DNA of 64,000 bases, taken from contig CP136493.1 in the NCBI GenBank assembly GCA_032768795.1, forward strand, positions 1,798,001 through 1,862,000, in the 5' to 3' direction. The stretch comes from Tremella fuciformis (taxonomy: Eukaryota; Basidiomycota; Tremellomycetes; Tremellales; Tremellaceae). The translations under genes and the position numbers were made by a program. Every line of letters starts with the position of its first letter. Positions within the stretch are counted from its first letter, which is position 1. The notes beneath the pieces are model-generated. The model was not told the origin of the DNA. It ran no database searches and saw only the letters and a program-made list of their open reading frames with translations. Positions 43,985 through 56,048 of this stretch are shown here, in pieces.

Positions 43985-46319
43985 CTAGCATACAATGTTA
44001 CAGATCTCCTTCATAGCGAGTCCGGTCAGAACAACAGCACATCCCCGATTACCGTCCGCCACGATGGTTTCGGGTCGCCAGCATCGCGAAGTGCGTACAA
44101 CTAGTTTGGCATCAGCATTGGTCGGCTGGACCGAGAGCGGTCTCAGATAACTTACCGTGTTCAGACTCCTGAGCGCCTCTTCGCAATCGTAGGCATAACT
44201 AGTTTGGTACCGCATGTACATGACGACTTGTCGGGCTCGATTCCGACCTGCTTCGTCCAGCATCATGCTGCCTGTGTATGTCAGCTTGCTCTCACCGAAA
44301 TTCCCCCCTGAGGTAGTGCTGGGACACTGACCGATGATGATCATCGGGACCAGTAGGGCGATCTCGGGGAAGCGGTTTGCCCAAGGTGTCGTCTCGCTCC
44401 TATTTGCTCTAGCGCGTTCGAGGAGCGTCATCCCGGACAAGGCAGCAGTCTGTACGACCGAATCCGCATGATCTTTCTCGAAAAGGTCGACGTTGACAAT
44501 CACCTGAACGACTTCAGCGTCCACTCTAACCCCCTAAGTGCCTGCAACTGACCCGCAGTGTTTGCGCAATGATGCTGTTCCCCAAGTGCACCCGCGGGAC
44601 AGTCAAGCTCGCACTGGTCCCGGCTTCCCACACGTCTAGCTCCAACATGAGATCATGAGCTTTCTGCCTATGTCGCAGATGCAGAGTCTGGTCATTGAGA
44701 ACCGAGAGCGCCTGATGCTCGTGCACGAGAATATTGACGCGGTTCATCTATCATCAGCACCAATGCACTGAGCCTGACTCGGCCTGTTGCCCAGCCAGGG
44801 ACATGGTAAAAGCAGACTGACCAGCTCGAGCATTCCTCTATCTGCTCCAAATGTGTAGTGAAAGGGCTCCAGTTGCGCCCCGGGAGATGCTTCGTCCGCA
44901 AAATCATACCTGCACGTCAACGACCACAGGTTGTTGGCAGCAGCAGTACGCACCACCAAGGCTGAAACGGCTCAGTCAACAAGCGCGGCGCCGAGCCAGT
45001 CGACATGCACCGCCAAACATCCACAATGGCAAGGTTTTCCAGCATGGCCCTCGTGCGCTTCAGAGTCGCGGCGTCTACGCTCGATGCTTGTTGAAGCAGC
45101 CTAGCCGGCCCGCCCCAGCGTGCTACCAGGTCGAGGGCGGTGTCGAAAGCCTCTTTCCACTGGACGGCGGCAGACATGCCAGACGCCACGATGGAGCATA
45201 CCATGCTCGTCAACAGTGTGTTGACGACGGAAAGTGGAGGAGGTTCGCTCGGATCCTTGAGTACGAGCGCGGTGCTAGAGCTCTTGATGGCGGAAGCGAC
45301 GAGATGGTTGCCCACCATCCGCATTCTCGACGCGGACGCCGTGGTCGGGCTGCCGAGACGGGCGGTCGGGGTGCCCCAGTTCCCGCGCGGCATCGTAGAG
45401 AGGTAGCCATTGGCACAGCGATGGTGGATGGCGGACCGGTGGACCGCCCCAATCGACAGGAGCGACAAAAGCAGCGCGTCAGATTCTAGCGAGGAGCCGC
45501 GCGGATGTTCCATGCAGTACGAGATGTCGAAGAACTGCACGGGCTTGTCGGTCTGAGGTATAGCGCACAGGTTGACAGTGCCTGCTGGTCAGCTGACAAC
45601 GTTTCGAATGGGTGGAAAGCTAACCAAAGCAGATAAAGTGACGCATCTATAGTCAGCAAGAGCGACGGGGGCATCGTCACGCTCACCAAGTCACGCTCTT
45701 CCGGCGCAGGCAGTATCGTGCGCAAGATATCGATGGGCTCCAGATTCCAAGCGGGGTCGAATGTCGGGAACGACGACCCGGCAGCTGCGACACTGAAGAG
45801 CTCCAGCATCGTGTCGGTGGATATGAGCGGCATATCGCTGGGTGAATCCTGTTTTGTATGCTCGTTAGACGGACTCGCGAGGGACGGTGTCTGGGTGTTT
45901 CGGTCGTACGGTTTGCGAGAAGATGATGATGATTGCGAAGGATAGGTGCACTGGATGATCAGCATGCCCCTTCACTGTCCGTACAGCCCGGTGCTTGCAC
46001 TCTTGTGACGCTGCACAGCGGCGGCGACTGAGGGTGGTTGAGGTGACTGACCGCTCGGGATCCGCGTTGACATCGCGTGCAGGCAGGTTTAGCCTCATCG
46101 CACCTGCAAGTATGTCAGTCCTGATCGTATAAACCTGATCGTGTGACCCACTTGTGCTTCAAGACCCGGCAACTCAGACATCCTGATGAGACACATCAGC
46201 TATCGATAACGCGGCGGATGGTAGATCACACCTGTACGACTCCGGCGATGCTTGGGGATGACAGTCGAGCTTGTCGACGCTTGTAACGCTGGGATGGGAG
46301 ACGAGGCGACGGGAGACAT
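43985..46319 (-). CDS. Zn(II)2Cys6 transcription factor with fungal-specific domain, spliced
   Basis: Fungal binuclear-cluster regulator. Exon 1 from ATG 46319 encodes a short Ser-rich leader and a basic patch (PKHRRSRT). The zinc cluster is assembled from exons 1-4: GCLSCRVLKHK, then CDEAKPACTRCQRGSRA, then CTYPSQS, i.e. six Cys in the canonical spacing, split by introns near 46170-46228, 46110-46150 and 45945-46045. The remaining exons encode a helical region resembling the fungal-specific TF domain (LELFSVAAAGS, LLTIDASLYLLWLAFHPF). At least nine exons; the most C-terminal part (43985-44520) fits weakly, and the true end could differ. An AT-rich TTAAATA block lies about 110 nt upstream of the ATG. 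It may control the neighbouring permease and oxidase (inference). Confidence 0.78.
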
Positions 46320-46703
46320 AATTGCAGTCCTTGCTACCTGCAAGTCACAGCATCCCGGGTGAAGAAAAGGCTCTCAAAGTAAGTGATCAGATCCAACCCG
46401 CCCGACCGGGAGCATCACCTCCGATGGCTATTTAACCCCACAATTGATAAGCTGCCTCCGCTACACAGATCCTCCTTTCGCGCACGGACGTCGTTCATCA
46501 ATGCCATACATACATTCACTAGATTGGTACAGCAGCTCTGAGGAGCCATGAGTTGTCCCTACGTCCACCCGTGCACCGTCGTATGAAAAGATGGCGCTGT
46601 TTAGATGGAGGAGACCTATCTCCTCCTCCGGCACGATATGAACAGCAAACGCGGCTTGGGGAACCTTGGGCGGTGACTGGCGTGCGACTCGCAGACCAGT
46701 GTA
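46320..46703. other. Intergenic region between DRG1-like gene and Zn2Cys6 gene
   Basis: About 384 nt in tandem context (both genes on the minus strand): 3' end of the GTPase gene, then the upstream region of the regulator with a TATA-like TTAAATA (minus strand) near 46430. No gene seen. Confidence 0.45.
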
Positions 46704-48593
46704 CTACTTTGTAAAGATACTGACACTGCGAGTCATCAGCGCGATCATCAACATACTTGGCTGGCCGCGCCATGACTTACACGTCTTCGTCTTGTACCAG
46801 GTGCGTCAGGCCGACCTTTTGTGGTTGAGGGTTGAATTTGCTGCTCTTTCCCCACACGAGGGCGTATTTGAAATGCGAGGCGAGGCTTCGATGGATGCCA
46901 TGACAGACCGTCTCGATTGTAGCGCCTTGACGGAGACAGATGGGATCTGTCAGATCCGGGTTCTCTCCCCTTCTCTTCGTATATACCCTGCGACGAGGTC
47001 AGGAGTCGTTCGGGTGAGAAAGGCATACTCCAGACTGACTTTACGAGACCCAGCTCCTAAGAGATCAGCACATCGTTCTGGACACGTTCAAGAATACTTG
47101 CCCGCCATATGCTGTCCAAAAGCCAGTCGATACCCAGATCCATCTCACAACTGATCATGACGGTCTTGCCGTCTCCCTCGCGAGCCATCCGATCCAACGT
47201 CTCCATCGACACGCCATCGATCTTGTTGATGCAGGTCAGTGCGGGGATGTATTTCCTGGTACCTAGAAGGACGTCGATGAACTCGTCGGTCGTGATCTGC
47301 CCCATCAGACCGAACGGTGTCTATGATTCGGGCAACTCACGTCTTCGCGGACCATGACGTCGCAGTTGTGGACTGTAGTCTTCAGTGCCCTCATGCTCTG
47401 TCAAGGTGGGTCACGCACTCTTGTAGGTCTGCAAGATGGTCCGGATGGTTCTGTCATCCGTCTTCGTCAACTTGACTGTGCAGTTGATCTGCTCTGTCAG
47501 TTCGTTCTTTGTGCCGGATTTCTGCGCGTCTCACGGTGATCTGCTTGTCAGTTGGCAGTCACAGACTCGAGAATCACATACACCACCCGCTGCCTTTTGC
47601 TTGAATACGACGTCCGGTTTGCGAGCGTTCAACCGGATTCCAACGGCTTCAAGCTCAATCTCAAGCAACTTCTTCTGCTCCGCCGACTTGGTCGCATCGA
47701 CTGGCGCTGTAAGCGTCTCAAAATGGCACGACAAGAGACTCTGACTCATGAGGATGATGAGATCCGCTGTCTTAGCCACTGACACGACCTGTCGACCTCG
47801 CCCTCTGCCTGACCTCGGTGAGCTTGGCCGAGGTATCACGAGCCGACTGACCCTTGGCTGCGTCCTGCACGATTCCCGGCAGATCGAGCAGCTGTATACG
47901 GGCGCCTTCGTACTCCAGTACACCCGGGATAGCCTGTCCAGCTCAGCCACTTAGTGAGCCCAGCCGCCGCCGGGACTCACGGTGAGAGTTGTGAATTCAT
48001 ATGCGCCGACGCTCGACTCGGTCTTTGTCGTCTTGGACAACAGGGTGGACTTGCCCACTGAAGGGAAGCCGATGAGACATACACGAGCATCTAGGACGAA
48101 TCAGCACCTAACGACTGGGCAGAGGATGGGGCTGACCTCCGGATTTGAGCACATCGAATCCCTCTCCCTTTGCAGACTTCTTCTCCGGTTCAAGCAGTTG
48201 AGCTCGGTACTTCGCGACTGGCCAGATATCAGTGTCCACTCGAAGTATGTAGCACGAAAGACGCACGCTTCGCTTTCAGAGTGCCCAGATGATACTCGGT
48301 AGCTATGGTCATCAGCCTCCTGACTCGCTGCAGCTCAGAGATCACATACCTTTGCTGTTTTGGAAAAGGGGGATCGTCAGCTATCATCGAGCCACTTAAG
48401 CTCAAAGAACTACTTTTTCTGGGCTAGCAGTCGTCAGCACACCCCTTCAGGTCTCGCCGCCGCCTCGAACGCAGCGCTGCTAGCCGAAGGGACTCACTCC
48501 TCGACATCTCCTCTGCGAGGAAGTCAGCGCTCGCCCCTCGCACCAGCAGTGAGCCTCACTCTCAATCTCCTCGATCTTCTCCAGGATCCCCAT
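46704..48593 (-). CDS. RBG1: Developmentally regulated GTP-binding protein 1 (Rbg1/DRG1), many introns including micro-exons
   Basis: Cytosolic translation-associated OBG-type GTPase with a C-terminal TGS domain. N-terminus [11 protein letters not shown] continues through very small exons: 48512-48498 (15 nt), 48423-48414 (10 nt) and 48354-48350 (5 nt), then 48302 onward, giving [21 protein letters not shown], which matches the family exactly. GTPase motifs: [27 protein letters not shown] and NKID in TCINKIDGV. The TGS end reads [20 protein letters not shown] and [21 protein letters not shown], ending DEDVVSIFTK at TAG 46704. Inside the TGS region, a 17-nt exon (47040-47056) follows an intron with a GC donor (GCAAGT, 47057-47101). 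More than ten exons in 1.9 kb. The protein frame is unambiguous thanks to strong conservation. Confidence 0.93.
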
Positions 48594-48810
48594 CGTGTCA
48601 AGTCCGTCCTTCTGTTACTCGGCGCGTGCTGTGAGGGGCTGCGTACAGCGGTCTGTTATACAGCGTGACCAAGAGTTGTACACGGTCGAATTTCAGGTAT
48701 GAACGTCGAGTTTTGAGGTGGCCGCCCAGGGTGGAGGTGGTCCATCGTCACGACACCACGACTCTATTGCATCCTGCATTGCGTATATTACCAAGCAAGA
48801 CGAAACAGCC

Positions 48811-49709
48811 ATGAGCGCCGCCGCCGCTCAGGTGCCGAGCCCACTGGGCACCGTCCGCTCCCTCACATTCGACCTCATGGGCACCTGCGCCGACTGGCTC
48901 ACATCCATCCTGACCGCCTGCCGCGCCCTGCCCGAACCCGTCCCTCCCTGCGACCTACGGCAGCTGGCGATGGACTGGCGCTCGGGGTTCTTCGAGGCCA
49001 TCTTTGCGTCTTTCAGCCGAGGGGAGCAGAGTCCCAATATCGACATTGTCCACCGACAAGTGCTGGACCGCCTCGTCGATGAGAGGGGTATCGGTAATTG
49101 GGCCGATGGACATAGGGAGCAGCTGGTACGGGCGTGGCATCGCCAGGTAGCATGGCCGGACGTGATACCGGGTATCCAGCGCCTGCGGGAGAAGTTCGAC
49201 GTGTGAGCCAGCTGCTCGCACGGCAAGTGGGGAGCGAGCTGAACTCAAGGGTCGTGTTGGCAAACGGTACCACGCGGCTGCAGCTGGACATCCTGTCGTC
49301 TTCCGGGATACCCTTCCACATGGCGTTCTCTTCCCAGCTGATAGGCCATACAAAAGTACGTCCCCCTCACATCGGCGTAGCGGACGAGGGTACTGAAGCG
49401 GCAAGCCCGATCCCGCAATGTACAGAAGGTGTCTGGAACTGCTCGACCGAAGGCCGGAAGAAGTTGCCATGGTGGCTGCTCATGCGTACGATCTGCGCGC
49501 TGCCAAGGCAATGTGAGTCTCAGTCTGGTGCGACATCCTCTGGTTGACGTGCCAGAGGTATGAGGACCATCTACATACGTCGCGATACAGAGGACCCCGA
49601 CGAGGACTTTGACAAGATACGCGCCGAAGTCGACGTGTATGTGGACGGCAGATCATCCGCAGGGCCAGACGCCGGTATGCAAAAGGTCGCAGAACTGCTG
49701 CAAGCGTGA
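48811..49709 (+). CDS. HAD-superfamily hydrolase, 2-haloacid dehalogenase type, spliced
   Basis: Small HAD hydrolase. The N-terminal motif SLTFDLMGTCADW supplies the nucleophile Asp (motif I, with the D-x-x-G-T pattern of haloacid dehalogenases). Motif II is VVLANGTTRLQL, reached by splicing from KFDV across an intron at about 49203-49250. The Lys/Pro block HTKPDPAMYRRCLELL and the acidic region VAAHAYDLRAAKAM follow, then GMRTIYIRRDTEDPDEDF. Introns are near 49356-49405 and 49512-49556. Typical two-domain length, about 250 residues. The true substrate cannot be told from sequence; many fungal members are not dehalogenases. The 3' end is only 12 nt from that of the convergent TFIP11-like gene. 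Confidence 0.85.
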
Positions 49710-49721
49710 TGCATTTCATCA

Positions 49722-52700
49722 TCAAGCTAGAGCCCTCTTCACCATATCCTCCAGCGAAATGGCGCGGAATGAGCCGTCTTCCATCTGCGCAAAGACAGCA
49801 TTATCACCGACATAGACCGTGATGCCGCCTCTCCCATCCACGGATTTGGACACTTTGAACAGAGGTTTGCCGGTTTCTCGGTGCGATTGACCAAGAGGCA
49901 AGAAGATAAGATCCTTCTGTACGGCGTAGTCCTCGGCGAGGGATCTGAAGGTGATGTCCGCATCGTGTGCGAGCGCGCCGCTCTGAGGGCGTTTGACCGG
50001 GGTAGCGACGGGCTTGGCACTGGATTTGCTGGGCGGTAAAGGCTGGAAATCGGGCTTGCGTAGCCGCTTGGGGGCATCGGCTCCCAGGTTGACGGCGTCC
50101 ATCATGAGCTTCACGCCAGCGTCGAAACCATGGGCAACACCGCGCATATCGAGGACGGCTTGAGGGAACTGCTTCTTCCACCAATCGTACCAAGTGGCCA
50201 CCTCGTCCGGCTTGTAGGTCGGGTGGGTGAGCCATAGGTACAGGACGTTGAGCCATTTGGGGAAGAACTCGACTTCGAGCAGATGAGCGAATATCGAAGG
50301 GCGAACAAGCAGATGCCATGGCATGATCCAGTCGATGAGGGGGACCATGTCCTGACTGCGGGGATTGATCTGGAAATCTTCCCGCAAGCAGACGCCCAAC
50401 TTGGGCACCACATTTTGCAGCATGAGCTTGTCCCATTCGCTGGAGGAATAGACCTTCTCGATCAGCCATGTTTTACAGCCCAGGGAGGTACTTACATCCT
50501 TCTTCCATCGTGACAGCTCGTCGGCGACACCATCCTTGACCACCCACTTTCGAAGGGCCGTCCGGAGTCTTCGTTTGGCACCGTCCATGACATCCTCCAC
50601 TCTTGATCCAAGCAAAGGAAGCCATGGGAAGATGATCCCGGCCAGCGACTTCGGTCCCTTGACTGCCTTTGAGCGACGAGGATCCCATTCGTCGGCTGCG
50701 GCTTTGACTTTGGGTAGAACGAGTTGATCTATAACGTTGTCGCGTATGAACGGTGGCAACAAGGGGTCCCAGGATTCCAACAGGTGTACTGCTGCGTGAG
50801 GTTTGTAGGGGTTCCAATCGTTGCTGTCCATGAGCCAAAATCTGTATAAGAGCAAGATCGCGCTTACTTGATAGCTGAACGGACTTTGGGTAGCCAGTTC
50901 GTCCACAAGAAGGTCTCCCACGCTGTCATGTCTCGTTCGCCTTCGTCACCCATAGAAGCTCGATGTCCTGTGTCGCTCGATGTCAGGGCTTGAGCATCCT
51001 CGGCATCACCTCGAGGCAGCCGGAATGCCTTGCGCCAAGGTTTCAGTGACGATAACAGGAAGTCCGAAGAAACGTCAAACGGTCGCCATTCACTGAATGC
51101 CCGTTGTAGCTAACCGTCAACATCGCGCAAATATCCTGAATCAGCCGACTCACCACTTGAGCAATTGCGCCTACGACCACCTCGTCGAGCGCAAGTTCTT
51201 CATACTCGCTCTTGAACTCGCCAACCAGTCGATCAAAGTCCGCGCTCAGAGGTGACAGTGACGGATTCGAGGCCTTAGCTTGTATCGCTGCTTGCTGCAT
51301 GATTGCTTCGACCACAGCAGAGATACTCTGCAGCCGATTGAGTTCTGGACTTCAGCCAAGATCATCCAGTAGAAGCGAGAGACACACCCTTTTCGACCTC
51401 CTCCAGGTGTCGCCGTGCTCTCTGCTCCTCCCGTAATGACCACGTCCGCCGCTCATGCACCATCTTCCCTTCTTGTGCAAGAGCTATGACATCGTCTCTG
51501 CCAACATCCAAGATGAGGCGCAGATTATGGCGGAGCTCTGGAAGCTGCATAGAGTCCGAGGTCGGTGTCCACGTCGACAGCGACAGAGCCGACATCGACT
51601 GCACTTCTTTGAGCTATCCTGTCAGCGATCAGTCCGTACCCATGTCTCCCGAGACTTACCTCTCCCCCACGAGCATCGATAATCTGGCCAACGCCGGCCG
51701 CGCTGCCCGCTCCACCAGCCTCCGCGAGCAGTTGCTCATAAGTCTTATGCTCGACTTTGACCTTGACCTTCTTTTGGCTTTTCCACTCCTGATCAGGCTG
51801 TTTAGACCCCGATCCGGGCTGTCGAGCCTTGCCTCGCCGCCGGACTGGAACGTCCTCCTCATCGTCCGAGATCTTCTCCCCTCTTCGCCTGGCATCTCGT
51901 TTACTATCCTCGGTTCTGATCCCAGACGAGATACCCTGGCCCCGCATGTGTTTGCCGGCCTCAATTGGCACGGCGCGACCGTCCTCCTGGACACCTAGAC
52001 CCTTCCCGGCTTCCCAACCAAGGTTGGCGAGCATGCGCGCCCCAAAGGAGGATTGGATAGACCTGAAGTGCGCTCTTTCATTGGCTGAAAGATCCGTGGG
52101 AGTAGCTGAAGCTTTCGTCTCCTGCTGACGTCCACGAAAGGCGGACTGCGGGCGCGATGAGCCCGCCTCGGGGGCGACCGACGGCGAAGATCGCCCAAAG
52201 ACACTCGCTGCTGCGGGATCGCTGGTCCCATTTGGTGGTGCACGACCTGCTCCAAGGCCTCTGTTCGGTTCTTCAGCTGGTTCCGACTTGCTGGCAAAGT
52301 TCATGGCGTCTGCCCTTGCGGTCCTACTCGCCATCCCGATCCCCGCTCGACCACCGACTTTGGGCTTGACGTCCTCGGCGCGAGACGCAGTATTGAAGTC
52401 GGGCTTGGAGTCAGCAGATGAAGCCGCTCTGAATCCCAGTCCCATCCCTCGTCGTGGCTGGTCGTCCTCGTCCTCGTCAGGCTCGGCATCGCGAATACGG
52501 GGTGACGCCGGCCGCGTCGACACATCGGCATCGCTCTCTCCGTCCGACTCTCCCGACTCGACAGAATCCTCGGATTCATCAACACTGGCGCCACCGTCCG
52601 AGCCGTTCTTTGCCGGGTTCTCGTTAGACCCGGAAGCAGTAGGGACGAAAGAGGGTGCTCTGTCGGTGTCAGACAGAAAAGAGAGCTGGAAGGCAGCGAC

Positions 52701-52994
52701 GTACTTGGTCCAGTCGGTCTTGGCGCCCATGAAGCCACCTCTCTTGCCTCCGCGCTTAGATCCTAGACCCCTTCCTCCTCCCCTTGGGCCTTCGGGCTCC
52801 TCGCCAAAGATGCCCTCCCATGCTGCCTCCTTGCCACCCCCTGTCTTGCGTCGCTTCCGGCCGTTGTACTCGAACAGCCTGCGCTCCGCCTTGGAGTCCT
52901 CGTCCTCCTGCGAGTTTGCCCCATTCTCAGACCCTTGAGACACGGAGGCGTCCGAGTCTGAGCCGTCTGATAGGTAGTCTCGACGGCGGGGCAT
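49722..52994 (-). CDS. Tuftelin-interacting protein 11 / Spp382 (Ntr1) homologue, G-patch spliceosome-disassembly factor, spliced
   Basis: Nuclear G-patch protein that activates the DEAH helicase Prp43 to release excised introns and recycle snRNPs. The N-terminus (MPRRRDYLSDGSDSD) is acidic, followed by YNGRKRRKTGGG and the TFIP N-terminal segment. The G-patch reads SFGARMLANLGWEAGKGLGV and QEDGRAVPIEAGKHM. Then comes a helical region with KTYEQLLAEAGG. The large C-terminal GC-rich-factor-like domain includes DPLLPPFIRDNVIDQLVLPK, FPWLPLLG, SEWDKLMLQNVVPKLG, LIDWIMPWHLLV and WYDWWKKQFP. The gene ends FRAISLEDMVKRALA. Introns lie near 51050-51100, 51380-51340, 51600-51660 and 50990-50870. About 1,000 residues, close to family length. 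Divergent from GNA1 with about 280 nt between starts. Confidence 0.9.
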
Positions 52995-53273
52995 ACAGGC
53001 AGGGCTTGACAGAATAGAAGTAAGAGCTCAGCGTACTGGACAATCGCGAATTGCCACCAACCAGCTTCACGCCTAACGAAATCCCCAGGGATGGGACGCC
53101 TAACTTACCCCGCAGCGCTGCTTCCTGTTTCGTGTCAAGTTGCGTTGCTTGACGTCCCAGCAAACATAACAAGGCGATCCGCACGAACAAGCGTCCAATC
53201 CATCTGGACTGCGCCCGTCTGCGACGGACCTCAGCCGGGGTCGACTCACCGCTCGGCGAGCGAGCCGGCAGCC

Positions 53274-54002
53274 ATGTCTCCTCCCCAGCTATTGTTCGAT
53301 CCAGCTCTGATCCCTTCGACTTCTCGTTCCAGGCTTGATGCGGACCTCGAGGCAAGTCGTATTCAAGAACCGTCTAGACGTGTCTGACGCTGTAGCTACG
53401 CCCTCTGGCGGCCGACGATAATGCTCGAGGGCACATCGAGCTGCTGAGGGTCCTTACATCCGCACCCGCACTGTCCAACGAGACCTACCAGGGTAGGTGT
53501 CACCTACATATATTCAGAGTATCGACTGATGCCGCCAGCTACATTTAGCAATCTCCGCGCCTGCCCCGGGACGTACTTCACCATTGTCATCGTGCAAAAG
53601 TCCTCAGATCAAGTGACTATCCTCCTCGAGTCCTTAACACGCCGGTCGCTGACGGTAGATCGTCGGTTGTGGTACGCTCGTGATCGAGCGAAAGTTCGTC
53701 CGCAATGCCGGACTGGTCGGACACATCGAGGACATCGCTGTGTCAAAGAGTATGCAGGGGCGCAAGCTGGGCTTGAAAATCATCAACACCTTAGAGGACA
53801 TAGGGCGAAGTCAGGGATGCTACAAGATCATCCTGGACTGCAGCCAGAACAACATACGTGCGTGATGTTTGCGTTCTTGGGTACGCTGACCGTGGCAGCA
53901 TTCTACGAGAAGTGCGGTTTCAAGCACAAGGAGTACCAGATGGTACGATATTTGACCGACACTGGCAACCCACCACAATCCCCTGACCGGGCACGACTTT
54001 AA
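53274..54002 (+). CDS. GNA1: Glucosamine 6-phosphate N-acetyltransferase Gna1, spliced
   Basis: GNAT acetyltransferase that forms N-acetylglucosamine 6-phosphate from acetyl-CoA, a required step toward UDP-GlcNAc for chitin and glycosylation. Exon 1 encodes MSPPQLLFDPALIPST, giving the N-terminal strand; the next exons give LRPLAADDNARGHIELLRVL and SAPALSNETYQ. The core signatures are VIERKFVRNAGLVGHIEDIA, VSKSMQGRKLGLKII (acetyl-CoA loop Q-x-x-x-x-G), CYKIILDCSQNN and FYEKCGFKHKEYQMVRYL, as in fungal and animal Gna1. At least four introns, all about 45-60 nt. After the YL end the frame continues for about 16 residues to TAA at 54000-54002. Divergent from the TFIP11-like gene. Confidence 0.9.
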
Positions 54003-54134
54003 CGACCATCACGACCCTGCACGACCATATACCAATCAAGCTCAACTGCATCACAGAATCATGTACATAGCATAATCATCATGAAGAGGACAATCGTAAT
54101 CATAATATCTCGCCCTGCACCGCCAAGATCCCGC

Positions 54135-55575
54135 CTACTCGCTGTCTGACTCGATCTCAATCGCATGATTTCTCGATCCGCCTGCTGCATCATACCGTCT
54201 CCCCCGCGCCTGACGGGCAGCGAGAGGCTGAGAACGAGGATATGGCAAGCGGGAAGAGCTTGGCACTGCTGTTCTCTCCGGCAGCGCTTGGGGCTGGGGC
54301 AGCGTAGGACCAGTCTCCCTCCTTGGACTTTCGGGCACAACGAATGTCACTTGAGTGTTTTGTGGCTGTCGGGCGTGACGGCGGGAGCGGTTCGGCGATG
54401 TCGGCGCATCTGGTGTATTGGCGGTCGAGGCAGCTGCATTTGCAGCGGCGCTGTGCTCAGGAGTCTCGTTTACGGTGCGGAGACTATGCAAGGCCTCTCG
54501 TCCTAATCGCGCTTCTCGATATTGTCGGACCTGCTCCAGCTGAGGCAGAACTGAGTGGCGCGAAGTAGGACCACCAAGGATAATTTCACCATCGTTGGCA
54601 AGTGGGGCGCCTAGCGCTGCGAGGTGCATGGACGCTCGACGCCGCCCGCCCTGGCCGTCCGAGCCAGCGTTGTGGTCGAAGAGACGGACCATGATGTCGT
54701 CAAGTCCTCGAGTCCGTTTTGGGGGAGTCTTGGTGGACGACGGATTCTTTGCCTGGATGATCTTCCATTGTCTGCTCCGTCAGATCGACATGGGTCGGAC
54801 CGACTTTCAACTTACTCGAGCTTCTCGGCTCTGTCGGCCAAAAGACCACTCTTCTCCTTGCCCTCGTGTAGAGCATTCAACTTGCGATCGATGATCTGGT
54901 CAAGGAGGATGTTGGGCACGAGTCCGACGGTCTCGTGCACTTGTACACGGCAATGAGGGCACGTCGAGTTCTGCCAAGTCAGCAGAGCATCGGACCGGGC
55001 GCACATACTGACCCTATGAGTCTTGATCCACTCCCAAGCGCAAGGCCCACAGAAAGAATGCCTACAGTGACATCAGCGCCGAAGATGCCAACAGTAACGG
55101 GACGTACCCGCATGGCACCAGTGTCTGTGGACAGCCCCTGCCAGGCGTCAGTCATACGTGCGCGTCAAGAGCAAGATAACTCGACTCACAGAACATGAGA
55201 ACATCTGGGTGTCAGCCGAGGATTGTGGTCTTGGGCAGGGCGGGAACGCACATGCCGCACTCCAACTCCTCGTACCACTCTTCGGCGGGGACGACTGTGG
55301 GCACCTCCTCGAACGTCCGAACGATGCGCGGCGGCTGATTCTTCAGGCTGTTCCTCGGTTTTATGGGAGAGATGTTCGAGCCGCCGCCTGTGGCCGCAGC
55401 CGCTTCGATCCGGCTGGCATCGCCAGCAGAGGAACTGCGGGTGTGATGACGGTGGAGGGACGTTGTCGGCGGGCCTATAATAAGATGAGAAGTGCCTTCA
55501 GCTGGGGCAACATGATCACACACCTGCAGCATCGCGAGTCGACCGCCGCTCGTCTGCCGAGGTCCGGCGGGACAT
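54135..55575 (-). CDS. RING-finger protein, putative E3 ubiquitin ligase, spliced
   Basis: Probable E3 ligase. From ATG 55575: MSRRTSADERRSTRDAA is spliced to a Ser/Ala-rich region and PPRIVRTFEEVPTVVPAEEW, then the RING: EELECGM, LVPCGHSFCGPCAWEWI and NSTCPHCRVQVHETVG (C3HC4-type; one junction between the first Cys pair and PCGH is uncertain, so the first Cys pair may be slightly misread). A conserved helix, LVPNILLDQIIDRKLNALHE, directly follows the RING, as in CHFR/RNF8-like proteins. The C-terminal half is disordered and ends with acidic IEIESDSE, a possible SUMO-interacting-like tail. No FHA domain is seen upstream. Substrates unknown. The upstream side faces the Helitron. Confidence 0.78.
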
Positions 55576-56039
55576 TGTGCAGGTCTGACGAGCGAGTCAA
55601 AGGTAGGTTGTTTAGATGGTCGCACAGCGAAGTGTTCTCTATCGTAGTGTAGTTCAAACCAATGATAGGATAGATATGTACAGAGACTGTCGGGACTGTC
55701 GGGCTGGTCACAGAGCGGAGCGGCCGACGTAGACAAGGGTCAAGAGTAAGAATAAGGAGTATTCACAAGTCCAACCGCAAAGTTGGAGTGGACAGACGCG
55801 CGTCGAGTGGCCTAAGGCGGCGTGGGCGTCAGGTCGTGCTGCGGCATGTCAAAGACCAAGCCCAAGGCAGGGTCTCGGACTGGGGATGGGCAGAGTCGAG
55901 CACAAGACAGCGAGAGAAATACTATCCGCCAGTAAAGTTGGCTTTTCTGAATTGCTGGAACCGATGGCCGAGCGAGGTGGAGTACGTAGTCAGCGTAGCT
56001 CTTACGGTGCTGAATTCTGCGGGTGTCCCTGGAACGAAA
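55576..56039. other. Region between RING gene and Helitron left edge
   Basis: About 460 nt. On the minus strand an acceptor-like CGTTTTCGTTCCAG (near 56028-56041) is followed by an open stretch that could be remains of a host exon, but no family is recognised and the frame needs further splicing. No RNA gene seen. Confidence 0.35.
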
Positions 56040-56048
56040 ACGGTAAGT

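Noticed and set aside
55576..55736. Longer N-terminus for the RING protein
   Set aside because: That frame begins with TTG and its residues look random; the spliced ATG at 55575 gives a better leader.
55812..56040. Truncated host gene exon (minus strand) cut by the Helitron
   Set aside because: An acceptor-like site and open frame exist, but no family match and no clean continuation; too weak to annotate.
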